DNA of 64,000 nucleotides. Origin: Anisus vortex. Taxonomy: Eukaryota; Mollusca; Gastropoda; Planorbidae. This document shows positions 47,451 through 59,336 of the stretch, one piece after another (the first letter of the stretch is position 1; each line of letters starts with the position of its first letter). A program made the position numbers and the translations under genes. Location of the stretch: positions 30,747,671-30,811,670 of the forward strand of contig OX421495.1 of assembly GCA_949126835.1 (NCBI GenBank), in the 5' to 3' direction. Under the pieces are notes generated by a model. The model was not told the DNA's origin. It made no database searches and saw nothing but the letters and a program-made list of their open reading frames with translations.

Positions 47451-47880
47451 ATATGTACCATGCAGTATGATGAAAACAATACGAGGAGATGCCATCATAG
47501 AATATATTTCTTTGGACCTATATAATGTAGGCCTATTAAAGGAAAGAATATCAGATTTCGTTATAAGCAATAGTGATATCAACTTCTGTTGGCTAAGCTG
47601 CCTATAGGCCCTATATATAATTATGTATCTCTATCTAGGTGATCACGCCAAGTATCACAATATCTACAACATATTATGCAAAAAACACATATATATTATT
47701 ATATAAAGCATACTTTAACAAAAGTAAATATGGTTTATATAATTTGATATTATAAATTACATACACTCCTTCTGTAATGAAAATTAATGCCTCCTAGGCT
47801 TATCTGTGGTCAGAGTCTATTCTTGCAATTTTATTAGTGTTTTAAATGATGTTATTGGTTTTCTTGGTTTGTTCAGTTAA

Positions 47881-48215
47881 CCCATTCAGTGACCAGGTGC
47901 CACTTTAATGTCAATGTTTTATTAAGCTATTTTCTTATCTTATTGTTTTGAAAAGCTATAAATTAATCATTCCAACTTAAATTGTTAAAAAATATGTATT
48001 TTTCCTTGAGATAAAAGGGCCTGTTTCTCTCGCAACCATGCAATGTCACGGTATCATTTCTTGCTGGCGTCCTTTTTTAAGGACAGAATTTAAAATCTAA
48101 ATATTTCCTAAAAAAAAAAAATTTTCAAAAAAAAACTTTCATTCGTTTATTACACTATGACTTTCTATAACATATGTAAAAATAAAGAAAAAATAAGACC
48201 TCAGCAAGATATGGG
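47881..48215. mobile_element. piggyBac-like MITE, 335 bp, left arm
   Basis: Flanked by TTAA at 47877-47880 and 48216-48219, with termini CCCATTCAGTG and (reversed) CCCATATCTTG. TTAA target plus CCC termini is the piggyBac signature, although the terminal match is only five bases. Contains an internal palindromic block TCCTTTTTTAAGGACA. No transposase. It lies just beyond the 3' end of the LINE. Confidence 0.65.
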
Positions 48216-48294
48216 TTAACTTAACAAAACGTATAAAATCCACATATTCTACACCAGACTTTAAACCTCACTCACCGGAGTGATCGAATCGAGA

Positions 48295-50224
48295 CTAATC
48301 TCTTAGGATTCGGAGGACAAACACACTTGTACTACGTAGCACAGCCAGGTTCCCATAAAGGGATGGTGCAAACTGTTGACCATTCCCATCCACTCTTTCC
48401 TCCTCCAAGGCAGAGCAGTCTAAAAGCAAATGCTCGACCGTCTCTTCTGCTTCAAAGCAATGTCGGCACCGCGAATCGAAATTGGGCCTAAATCGTCCGA
48501 AATAGGCACCAATAGGGCAGTGCCCTGTACGGAACTGGGCTATCGTAGCCTGTTCTCTCCTGCGGAGCTTCCACCACGGATCAGCTCGATTTGGCCGTTT
48601 TAGTTGCTGCCACACACCTCGACCCTTGTCAGACTCGTCCCAACTCTTGTTCCATTGTCTTGTCTCCCACTCACGTATTGATCTGCGGGCACTCGCGAAG
48701 GTGGACGGACCCTCCGGAGTGGGTGTCAAGGATCCCTTCTTGGCCAAGGCATCCACTATCTCATTGCCAGGGACTCCTGCATGACCTGGAATCCACTGCA
48801 AGATGACCTTCACCTCGTACCTGAGGATCAGATCGGAAATAGCAGCTAATAGTCGGACAAGCAGATCGGGCCAAGTCCCCAAGCCGTCGATGGCTTGGAA
48901 TACTGAAAGCGCATCAGTGAAGATGACTACATCAGCACGAGCAGCTGGTGTGTCTTCGAACGTTTTCCCAAATAGCCACAGCAGCAATTCTGATGGCTTC
49001 CATCTCCGCATCAAAAATGCAGATTGCTCCACACGGCCCACTTAGCTCAGCCCGTTTTTCTTCTGCCTTCAGGTACGACACAAGAGCACCATACCCGGAA
49101 CGCGCTTCGGTCCCACTGATCGCGCTCTCATCAGTGTATGCCTCAACGAATCCCGAGTATGCACGTACCGTCCTTAGAGCAGCTGCGCGCCTCTCAGTCA
49201 GGCAAGCGCTGGGTCCGACTGCTTCCATCAGGTTCGTCCGTATCTCTGGTAGGTTGAAAGATAGGTGAGGAGGAGGTTCCACTCCCGTCCGCATGGGCAT
49301 GCGGTCGACCGGGAGTCCAATCTCTGCGCTGAGCTTCAGTGCGTGGTGCATGAAGGACTGCATTGAGATCCGGGCTCTTCCCACCCAGGAATCCACGAGC
49401 ATCCTGAGGGGGGAACTTTCCTCCAACCGCTTATACCGCTCGTAAGCAGTAATAACGGCCCTTTTCCTTCTCCCATTCAGAGGCGGCACGTTTGCCATGT
49501 TTTCAACAGCCGATGTCGGGGCGGTTCGGAACGTACCACATATTAGTCTGAGGGCTTGATTTTGTACAGAGTCCAACGTCTTCAAAGCAGTATCAGACGC
49601 ATAGATTTGCACCGGGAGGCTGTAATCGATCTGAGATCTTACCGCTTCTAGGTAAAGATTTCTCAACACACTCACCTTCGCACCCCAGCCAGTACTGGCC
49701 AGTCTCTTGACAATGTTCAGCTAAGAAGAAGCTTTCTCTTGGACTAACCTCACATGGTCATACATCGTTAGCTTTCGGTCCAGTGTCACTCCGAGATAGA
49801 CCGGCTTCTGGTCGCATGCCAGGGCGCGGCCGTCAATGTTCAGCTCGATCGGCTCTTTGAGGATATCGATTTCAAGGGTAAAGAGCGAATAAACTGTTTT
49901 TAGGCAGTTTACTTCCATACCCCAAAGCTTGGCGTAACAGGCTACTGCGTTCAAATCCTGCTGGAGGGCCCGCTCAAGAGCACGCGCTTCCCTCCCGGTC
50001 GACCAGACCACAAGATCGTCTGCGAAAAGCAGCGACGAGCTTCCCAGATAGTTCGGCAGGTCGTTGATAAAAGCCAGGAACAATGTACAGGACAGTGCTG
50101 AGCCCTGGGGCAATCCTTGCTCCAGGACGCGCTTCCGAGAAACCGCTTTCCCGTAACGAGTTGCAACTGTTCTTCGGGTTAAGAGCCCTTTGATCCAATT
50201 GTACATGTTAGAGGCTATTACTTT
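48295..50224 (-). pseudogene. I-group LINE, left arm copy: reverse transcriptase and RNase H
   Basis: 5'-truncated non-LTR retrotransposon. The polymerase part (50206-49724) shows LPQGSALSCTLFLAFINDL and LLFADDLVVWS with the catalytic DD. Downstream come a conserved linker, an RNase H1-type domain (YTDES, DAEMEAI, FTDALSVFQAI, WIPGHAGVPGNE, VDALAKK) and a C-terminal CX2CX8HX4C zinc motif ending EHLLLDC. RNase H after reverse transcriptase is typical of the I-group (I, Nimb, Ingi-like). Two lesions break it: TAG at 49721-49723, possibly from CAG, and one extra base in the run at about 48970, absent in the right arm. It extends ~500 bp further 5' than the right-arm copy. Confidence 0.9.
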
Positions 50225-50572
50225 GGTCCGAAGGGTACTTTACTTATTAGCTAATCACACATAAAAATTGCCTAAGCGAATGATTTTATGAAATCATTTT
50301 ATCATTGACTTAATATTTTAAAAATCTAAATCAATGGCAAGTAGGCCGTCGCTTAGGCCTACCAGTGATCAGTGAAACTAGTGAAAGGTTGAAATAAGGA
50401 AGTCTCAGTCTTCATCTTCGAAGTGTTTGGAACAAAATATACTCTGTTATTTTGCCTTCTTTTGGCATGCCATGCAGTAAGGAAGTTTGTATCTATCAGT
50501 GGATACCTATTGATGAAAGCATAGTTTCTTTTTCTTTTATGAAGATTTAACGTCGGAATTGGATCACACTAA
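50225..50572. other. Unique spacer part at the palindrome centre
   Basis: Not part of either arm. GGTCCGAAGGGTACTTT at 50225-50241 is one base different from the SINE 3' end and abuts the truncated LINE. The remaining ~330 bp have no recognisable feature. Confidence 0.6.
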
Positions 50573-51995
50573 GAACATTGTCAAGAGACTGGCCAGTACT
50601 GACTGGGGTGCGAAGGTGAGTGTGTTGAGAAATCTTTACCTAGAAGCGGTAAGATCTCAGATCGATTACAGCCTCCCGGTGCAAATCTATGCGTCTGATA
50701 CTGCTTTGAAGACGTTGGACTCTGTACAAAATCAAGCCCTCAGACTAATATGTGGTACGTTCCGAACCACCCCGACATCGGCTGTTGAAAACATGGCAAA
50801 CGTGCCGCCTCTGAATGGGAGAAGGAAAAGGGCCGTTATTACTGCTTACGAGCGGTATAAGCGGTTGGAGGAAAGTTCCCCCCTCAGGATGCTCGTGGAT
50901 TCCTGGGTGGGAAGAGCCCGGATCTCAATGCAGTCCTTCATGCACCACGCACTGAAGCTCAGCGCAGAGATTGGACTCCCGGTCGACCGCATGCCCATGC
51001 GGACGGGAGTGGAACCTCCTCCTCACCTATCTTTCAACCTACCAGAGATACGGACGAACCTGATGGAAGCAGTCGGACCCAGCGCTTGCCTGACTGAGAG
51101 GCGCGCAGCTGCTCTAAGGACGGTACGTGCATACTCGGGATTCGTTGAGGCATACACTGATGGGAGCGCGATCAGTGGGATTGAAGCGCGTTCCGGGTAT
51201 GGTGCTCTTGTGTCGTACCCGAAGGCAGAAGAAAAACGGGCTGAGCTAAGTGGGCCGTGTGGAGCAATCTGCATTTTTGATGCGGAGATGGAAGCCATCA
51301 GAATTGCTGCTGTGGCTATTGGGAAAACGTTCGAAGACACACCAGCTGCTCGTGCTGATGTAGTCATCTTCACTGATGCGCTTTCAGTATTCCAAGCCAT
51401 CGACGGCTTGGGGACTTGGCCCGATCTGCTTGTCCGACTATTAGCTGCTATTTCCGATCTGATCCTCAGGTACGAGGTGAAGGTCATCTTGCAGTGGATT
51501 CCAGGTCATGCAGGAGTCCCTGGCAATGAGATAGTGGATGCCTTGGCCAAGAAGGGATCCTTGACACCCACTCCGGAGGGTCCGTCCACCTTCGCGAGTG
51601 CCCGCAGATCAATACGTGAGTGGGAGACAAGACAATGGAACAAGAGTTGGGACGAGTCTGACAAGGGTCGAGGTGTGTGGCAGCAACTAAAACGGCCAAA
51701 TCGAGCTGATCCGTGGTGGAAGCTCCGCAGGAGAGAACAGGCTACGATAGCCCAGTTCCGTACAGGGCACTGCCCTATTGGTGCCTATTTCGGACGATTT
51801 AGGCCCAATTTCGATTCGCGGTGCCAACATTGCTTTGAAGCAGAAGAGACGGTCGAGCATTTGCTTTTAGACTGCTCTGCCTTGGAGGAGGAAAGAGTGG
51901 ATGGGAATGGTCAACAGTTTGCACCATCCCTTTATGGGAACCTGGCTGTGCTACGTAGTACAAGTGTGTTTGTCCTCCGAATCCTAAGAGATTAG
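50573..51995 (+). CDS. I-group LINE, right arm copy: open linker, RNase H and zinc motif (partial)
   Basis: An unbroken frame of about 478 codons (open from 50559, no ATG; numbering from there) lacks the polymerase core but keeps the downstream part of the LINE protein. RNase H1 catalytic residues are all present: Asp201 (YTDGS), Glu243 (DAEMEAI), Asp273 (FTDALS), His317 (PGHAGVPGNE) and Asp327 (VDALAKK). The CX2CX8HX4C zinc motif (CQHC to EHLLLDC) is near residue 430. It differs from the left copy by a handful of substitutions and lacks the left-arm extra base, so this version keeps the ancestral frame. Without polymerase or a start it is not a working gene; it is a fragment kept open by youth. 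Confidence 0.88.
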
Positions 51996-52074
51996 TCTCG
52001 ATTCGATCACTCCGGTGAGTGAGGTTTAAAGTCTGGTGTAGAATATGTGGATTTTATACGTTTTGTTAAGTTAA

Positions 52075-52409
52075 CCCATATCTTGCTGAGGTCTTATTTT
52101 TTCTTTATTTTTACATATGTTATAGAAAGTCATAGTGTAATAAACGAATGAAAGTTTGTTTTTGAAAATTTTTTTTTTTTAGGAAATATTTAGATTTTAA
52201 ATTCTGTCCTTAAAAAAGGACGCCAGCAAGAAATGATACCGTGACATTGCATGGTTGCGAGAGAAACAGGCCCTTTTATCTCAAGGAAAAATACATATTT
52301 TTTAACAATTTAAGTTGGAATGATTAATTTATAGCTTTTCAAAACAATAAGATAAGAAAATAGCTTAATAAAACATTGACATTAAAGTGGCACCTGGTCA
52401 CTGAATGGG
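52075..52409. mobile_element. piggyBac-like MITE, right arm copy
   Basis: Mirror of 47881-48215 with TTAA at 52071-52074 and 52410-52413 and CCCAT termini. Confidence 0.65.
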
Positions 52410-52839
52410 TTAACTGAACAAACCAAGAAAACCAATAACATCATTTAAAACACTAATAAAATTGCAAGAATAGACTCTGACCACAGATAAGCCTAGGAGG
52501 CATTAATTTTCATTACAGAAGGAGTGTATGTAATTTATAATATCAAATTATATAAACCATATTTACTTTTGTTAAAGTATGCTTTATATAATAATATATA
52601 TGTGTTTTTTGCATAATATGTTGTAAATATTGTGATACTTGGCGTGATCACCTAGATAGAGATACATAATTATATATAGGGCCTATAGGCAGCTTAGCCA
52701 ACAGAAGTTGATATCACTATTGCTTATAACGAAATCTGATATTCTTTCCTTTAATAGGCCTACATTATATAGGTCCAAAGAAATATATTCTATGATGGCA
52801 TCTCCTCGTATTGTTTTCATCATACTGCATGGTACATAT

Positions 52840-53330
52840 AGTATTCTGAACATCAGATAGGTCTTCGGGGCAGCGGATTGGTATTCTGGGCAGCGTATTT
52901 GTATTCTGGGCACCGGCTAGGTCTTCAGGTCATCGTATAGGTCTTCAAGCCAAGAGATCGGTTTTCTGGGCAACAATTTGGTCTTATGGGTGCCAGATTA
53001 GTCTTCTGTGTAGCAGATAGGTATTCTGGGCAGCTGATTCATTGTTTGGGGAGCTAATTCGTCTTCTGGGCAACATATTGATCTTATGGGCATCAGATAG
53101 GTCTTATGGACACTGGATTGGTCTTACTTGTAACGGATAGATTTTATGGACAGCGCATTCGTCTTTAGGGCAACAGATTTGTATTTTGTGCAGTTGATGT
53201 GTCTTCTGGGCAGTGGATTGGTCTTCAGGGCATCGAACAGATTTTGTTGGCAACAAATTATTCCTTTGTGCATGATATTGGTCATATGGGTAGCGGATAG
53301 TCTTAAATTTTAAAGGCATCGGGTTTGTCT
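52840..53330. repeat. Degenerate 18-bp array, right arm
   Basis: Mirror of 46960-47450, read as GGTCTTCTGGGCAGCNGATT on the plus strand. Confidence 0.85.
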
Positions 53331-53899
53331 TTTGGGCAATGTATCGAAGACAGCAAAAGACAAAAATAGCTAGAAAGGTTTGCGTCGATCCTAATGTAAT
53401 AGAAAAAGAGTAGTTAGCTTTAAAAAAGGAGAACTCTGTCTTTGTCGGCTGTATGATGTATTCTAGGATTTAGTCAACACAAATGTGCTCAAACAATCTG
53501 TAAAGCTGAATAGTCAACATCATTTGTACCGGTATTTGATTGTTGAATCTAGAAATTCACTAGAATGTCTTTAGTTTCATCCTCTTCATTACATTACCTG
53601 GCGGCTGAATCAATATATTGAGTGCATAATATAATACTATTGGTCTATTTAAGTAATAGCATGTTAAATTGAGTAAAGTTTGTGACATATGTTGAGAATA
53701 AAATATAGATATATACTAGAATTAGTATAATAATGTATATTTATGTATATAAATAGGCAATGTGGTTTTAAAACTACAAATCATTCCTACTCAACTATCT
53801 TCAGTTGTTAAAGACTCCATAATATATTCCAAAAAAATAAAAAAAAAATAACGTTTTTCTATGTTTTAGCAAAGAAAACAACAAAAAACTTAATTTAAA

Positions 53900-54302
53900 G
53901 TCACGGTATCATTTGTTGCTGGCGTACTTAAAAAAAGACAGTTGGTTTTAACACCTCTGTGTAATTATTATTATCGTTTTAAACTAAATATCTATGTTTA
54001 TGCCTTCTACTAACATTAATTAACAAAGTTATGTTAAATCTTAAGTCAATTTTTATCATTTTCATAAAAAAAAAAATTTCACTTTTTCAGACTTGACTTT
54101 TTTTCCGCATTTTTATCAAACTCACGACATAAATTATTTCGAGCGCAAAAAAATCTAAAAGCAGACAAATAAAGATAATAATTAGATAGATCAGTATATA
54201 TTCTTTACATTCAATGAAAAAATTGCAAACTATTAACTTAATTTTATGTCTTAAATCGCATTTTACGAAGTGTCCTTAAATAAGGACGCCAGCAAGATAT
54301 GG
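53900..54302. mobile_element. MITE-like element, right arm copy
   Basis: Mirror of 45988-46390; ends in GGACGCCAGCAAGATATGGG. Confidence 0.5.
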
Positions 54303-54534
54303 GTTTATTATGATGACCCTGTGTATTTCATGGATAGGTTTTATTGAATGGTATAGATTTAATTAAATATAGGTCACTCATTGACCAATATATTATATTA
54401 AATATAGATCACTCATTGGCCCAAAGATTATGTTAAATATAGATCAAGTATGTGGAGATTTCGATACTGAGCAGAACAAGCAAACAGTAATTAAAAAATG
54501 TCTTTAAAAAAACTTACTAAATAGGGTTAGCGAG

Positions 54535-55400
54535 CTATATATAATATATTCTACATCATTGGTCCAGGCCATGCTAGCTATAATATATTCTACATCATTG
54601 GTCCAGGCCATGCTAGCTATAATATATTCTACATCATTGGTCCAGGCCATGCTAGCTATAGTATATTCTGCATCATTGGTCCTGGCCACGCTATCTATAA
54701 TATATTCTACATCATTGGTCCAGGCCATGCTAGCTATAATATATTCTACATCATTGGTCCAGGCCATGCTAGCTATAATATATTCTACATCATTGGTCCA
54801 GGCCATGCTAGCTATAATATATTCTACATCATTAGTCCAGGCCATGCTAGCTATAATATATTCTACATCATTGGTCCAGGCCATGCTAGCTATAATATAT
54901 TTTACATCATTGGTCCAGGCCATGCTAGCTATAGTATATTCTGCATCATTGGTCCTGGCCACGCTATATATAATATATTCTACATCATTGGTCCTGGCCA
55001 CGCTATCTATAATATATTCTACAACATTGGTCCAGGCCATGCTAGCTGTAATATATTCTACATCATTGGTCCAGGCCATGCTAGCTATAATATATTCTAC
55101 ATCATTGGTCCAGGCCATGCTAGCTATAATATATTCTACATCATTGGTCCAGGCCATGCTAGCTATAATGTATTCTACATCATTGGTCCAGGCCATGCTA
55201 GCTATAATATATTCTACATCATTGGTCCAAGCCATGCTAGCTATAATATATTCTACATCATTGGTCCAGGCCATGCTAGCTATAATATATTCTACATCAT
55301 TGGTCCAGGCCATGCTAGCTATAGTATATTCTGCATCATTGGTCCTGGCCACGCTATATACAATATATTCTACATCATTGGTCCTGGCCACGCTATCTAT
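54535..55400. repeat. 39-bp array, right side, about 22 units
   Basis: Same unit as 45410-45757, reverse-complemented. The first nine or so units mirror the left arm, including the variant unit near 54660; the rest extend beyond the palindrome. Variant units with CCACGCTAT recur at about 54950, 55000, 55350 and 55390, leading into the next array. Confidence 0.95.
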
Positions 55401-57735
55401 AATATAATATATTCGACATAATTGGTCCTGGCCACGCTATCTATAATACTATAATATATTCTACATCATTAATCCTGGCCACGCTATCTATAATACTATA
55501 ATATATTCTACATCATTAATCCTGGCCACGCTATCTATAATACTATAATATATTCTACATCATTAATCCTGGCCACGCTATCTATAATACTATAATATAT
55601 TCTACATCATTAATCCTGGCCACGCTATCTATAATACTATAATATATTCTACATCATTAATTCTGGCCACGCTATCTATAATACTCTAATATATTCTACA
55701 TCATTAATTCTGGCCACGCCATCTATAATACTATAATATATTCTACATCATTAATCCTGGCCACGCTATCTATAATACTATAATATATTCTACATCATTA
55801 ATCCTGGCCACGCTATCTATAATACTATAATATATTCTCCATAATTAATCCTGGCCACGCTATCTATAATACTATAATATATTCTACATCATTAATCCTG
55901 GCCACGCTATCTATAATACTATAATATATTCTACATCATTAATCCTAGCCACGCTATCTATAATACTATAATATATTCTACATTATTAATTCTGGCCACG
56001 CTATCTATAATACTATAATATATTCAATATCATTAGTCCTGGCCACGCTATCTATAATACTCTAATATATTCTACATCATTAATCCTGGCCACGCTATCT
56101 ATAATACTATAATATATTCTACATCATTAATCCGGGCCACGCTATCTATAATACTATAATATATTCTACATCATTAATCCGGGCCACGCTATCTATAATA
56201 CTATAATATATTCTACATCATTAATCCTGGCCACGCTATCTATAATACTATAATATATTCTACATCATTAATCCGGGCCACGCTATCTATAATGCTATAA
56301 TATATTCTACATCATTAATTCTGGCCACGCTATCTTTAATACTATAATATATTCTAAATCATTAATCCTGGCCATGATATCTATAATACTATAATATATT
56401 CTACATCATTAATCCTGGCCACGCTATCTATAATACTATAATATATTCTACATCATTAATCCTGGCCACGCTATCTATAATACTATAATATATTCTACAT
56501 CATTAATCCGGGCCACGCTATCTATAATGCTATAATATATTCTACATCATTTATTCTGGCCACGCTATCTTTAATACTATAATATATTCTACATCATTAA
56601 TCCTGGCCACGCTATCTATAATACTATAATATATTCTACATCATTAATTCTGGCCACGCTATCTATAATAATATAATATATTCTACATCATTAATCCTGG
56701 CTACGCTATCTATATTACTATAATATATTCTACATCATTAATCCGGGCCACGCTATCTATAATACTATAATATATTCTACATCATTTATTCTGGCCACGC
56801 TATCTATAATACTATAATATATTCTACATCAATAATCCTTGCCACGCTATCTATAATACTATAATATATTCTACATCATTAATTCTGGCCACGCTATCTA
56901 TAATATTATAATATATTCTACATCATTAATTCTGGCCACGCTATCTATAATATTATAATATATTCTACATCATTAATTCTGGCCACGCTATCTATAATAC
57001 TATAATATATTCTACATCATTAATCCTGGCCACGCTTTCTATAATACTATAATATATTCTACATCATTAATCCTGGCCACGCTATCTATAATACTATAAT
57101 ATATTCTACATCATTAATTCTGGCCACGCTATCTATAATACTATAATATATTCTTCATCATTAATCCTGGCTACGCTATCTATAATACTATAATATATTC
57201 TACATCATTAATCCGGGCCACGCTATCTATAATACTATAATATATTCTACATCATTAATTCTGGCCACGCTATCTATAATACTATAATATATTCTACATC
57301 ATTAATCCTGGCCACGCTTTCTATAATACTATAATATATTCTACATCATTAATCCTGGCCACGCTATTTATAAAACTATAATATATTCTACATCATTAAT
57401 TCTGGCCACGCTATCTATAATACTATAATATATTTTACATCATTAATTCTGGCCACGCTATCTATAATACTATAATATATTCTACATCATTAATTCTGGC
57501 CACGCTATCTATAATACTATAATATATTCTACATCATTAATTCTGGCCACGCTATCTATAATACTATAATATATTCTACATCATTAATTCTGGCCACGCT
57601 ATCTATAATACTAAAATATATTCTACATCATTAATTCTGGCCACGCTATCTATAATACTATAATATATTCTACATCATTAATTCTGGCCACGCTATCTAT
57701 AATACTATAATATATTCTACATCATTAATTCTGGC
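55401..57735. repeat. 47-bp array, about 50 units
   Basis: Unit ATAATACTATAATATATTCT plus ACATCATTAATCCTGGCCAC plus GCTATCT. It is the 39-bp CCACGCTAT variant with eight extra bases (ATAATACT-like). Variants at the ATCCTGG, ATTCTGG and ATCCGGG site alternate along the array. Confidence 0.95.
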
Positions 57736-57778
57736 TATATTTTTTCATGATTATATTTTCTATTTCTTTTATAGTTCA

Positions 57779-58042
57779 GGGGGCACGGTGGCCAAGCAGC
57801 GCGTTCAGCTGGCGTACTGAAAGTCCTGGGTTCGAATCCTGGTGAAGACTAGGATTTTTTCTCGGGTTTGGATGGTGGCCCTGAGTCTATCCAGCTCTGA
57901 TTGGTACCTGACCTTAGTTTGGGCAAAGCAAAGGCAGCTGTGCTAGTGCCGGCCACACAATCACCTAGTACGCCGTGGCCACAGAAACTTGTGAACGCTG
58001 CTTTACCGGCCTTATGATCAATTTGGTCTGACGGTATACTTA
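57779..58042 (+). mobile_element. tRNA-derived SINE, near-complete
   Basis: Head GGGGGCACGGTGGCCAAGCA, B box GGGTTCGAATCC, then the same body as the SINE at 39060 (GTTTGGATGGTGGCCC, GCAAAGGCAGCTG, GGCCACACAATCACCTAGTA). The 3' end is the variant GGTCTGACGGTATACTTA. It sits just past the end of the 47-bp array. Confidence 0.85.
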
Positions 58043-58094
58043 CTACCCTTTCTGGACATGATCTGCTGCCTGGGTCAGGGCGTTTGTTTAACTT

Positions 58095-58285
58095 TTAATT
58101 TACCAATGTTTGTCTAATATTATAATTTATAAACGTTTGTCTAATATTATAATCTAATTTACAAACGTTTGTCTAATATTATAATCTAATTTACAAACGT
58201 TTCTCTAATATTATAATTTTACAAATTTTTGTCTGATATAATAATTTATAAACGTTTGCCTAATATTATAATTTACAAACGTTTC
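58095..58285. repeat. Short AT-rich tandem repeat, 30-38-bp period
   Basis: Six to seven copies around ACAAACGTTTGTCTAATATT ATAAT, with length variation due to an optional CTAATTT block. Contains the palindrome AAACGTTT in most units. Confidence 0.85.
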
Positions 58286-59336
58286 ACTAGGTCAGTGACT
58301 GTGTATAAAAGCAGACATTTTTCCTTTTTTTACAGAGACATCAGAGCACCCGCCCCTCCCTCCTCTATTCCGTTATTTTTAGTTCTTCTAATTATGTCTA
58401 TTTATGTCTTACTTTTGAACACCAAAGATTCGGGTAAAGGTCAAGAAATTCGTTGGAGGTTAACAAAATTGGGGTGAGAGGTGGGGTGAAGTTGGGGGTC
58501 GAAATTACTACAAACTCAATTAGTTTGAAAAAAGTATTAAGATAAGCATTCTGCCCCCCACCCCATCTTAAGTCAAAACTGCAGATAATTACTATAATTA
58601 CCTCCCCATAAAAATTGAGAGGCTTGAAGAGGAGTAGAAATACAAAATTATCGGTAAGTAACAAAGTGGCTCTAACAGTTCTTGGACCTTCTGTCTTTAG
58701 TAAGGTGAAAAAACGTTTTGCTTTGCTTCTATACCTGCGTGTTTACAATCTAAACATCAGTAGTAAGAAAGAGTGCACAAAAAAAACAACATAAAAATAA
58801 AACTCAAGACATCCGTGACGTCATGGCGTGCTGTTCGAAGAGCCAGAAATTGGAGCGTAAAGATCACGCTATATTTATTGATATTTGTTGTTACTCACGT
58901 AGGCGCACGTGATGCTGCTAAATTCGCATACGTTTTTGTTCACGTGTGTAGATTTTGGAGTGCTCTTCGGTGCAGTGAGCTGATACCTTATGTATTTGTT
59001 TTAGTTTTAGCAACAAGCTTAACGCTTCTTACACACCAATAAAATGTATTTTTATAGGTCATTCAACTTTAAAATAATTTATTTTTCGTACTTCGTAAGT
59101 AACATTTTAATTATGCTATATTAAATTTTCAAATATTATTTAACTAAATTATTAATTATTCAAAATTAAATGTTTAAGTTTATTTTTAACTATGTTTCTA
59201 ATTATTTTTCTACTGACTAACTAATTAGCTTTGTCTGTACGTTCTAATATATATTTATTTCATTCTTCTTATTCTTTTAACTTTTCAAAAAATGTTCAAA
59301 TAACTTTCTATTTTCTTTTTTCCAGTACCTTTGCCA
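58286..59336. other. Non-coding stretch
   Basis: No gene supported. Frames of 82-89 codons here lack recognisable motifs. The second half is very AT-rich. Confidence 0.45.

Larger units (their letters stand above)
45410..49718. repeat. Palindrome left arm (~4.3 kb)
   Basis: This arm is the near-identical reverse complement of 50573-54880. Matching points keep a constant coordinate sum of 100290-100291 (for example 48295 with 51995, 47377 with 52913, 46971 with 53319), so the arms are almost gap-free over 4 kb. By eye they differ by about 1% or less. Contents: 39-bp array, MITE pieces, 18-bp array and an I-group LINE. Confidence 0.95.
50573..54880. repeat. Palindrome right arm (~4.3 kb)
   Basis: Mirror of 45410-49718. 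The inner edge is exactly at GAACATTGTCAAGAGACTGG inside the LINE. The outer edge cannot be fixed to the base because the right arm continues in the same 39-bp array for longer than the left arm does. Confidence 0.93.

Noticed and set aside
48295..51995. Two independent LINE insertions in opposite orientation
   Set aside because: The mirror similarity extends ~2.9 kb beyond the LINE into MITEs and arrays, so the whole segment was duplicated.
54504..55407. Open frames of 295 and 282 codons on opposite strands
   Set aside because: Produced by the 39-bp tandem repeat; both strands are open and the protein is a 13-residue repeat.
58773..59042. 89-codon frame considered as a small gene
   Set aside because: No domain, no conserved motif, and length compatible with chance.
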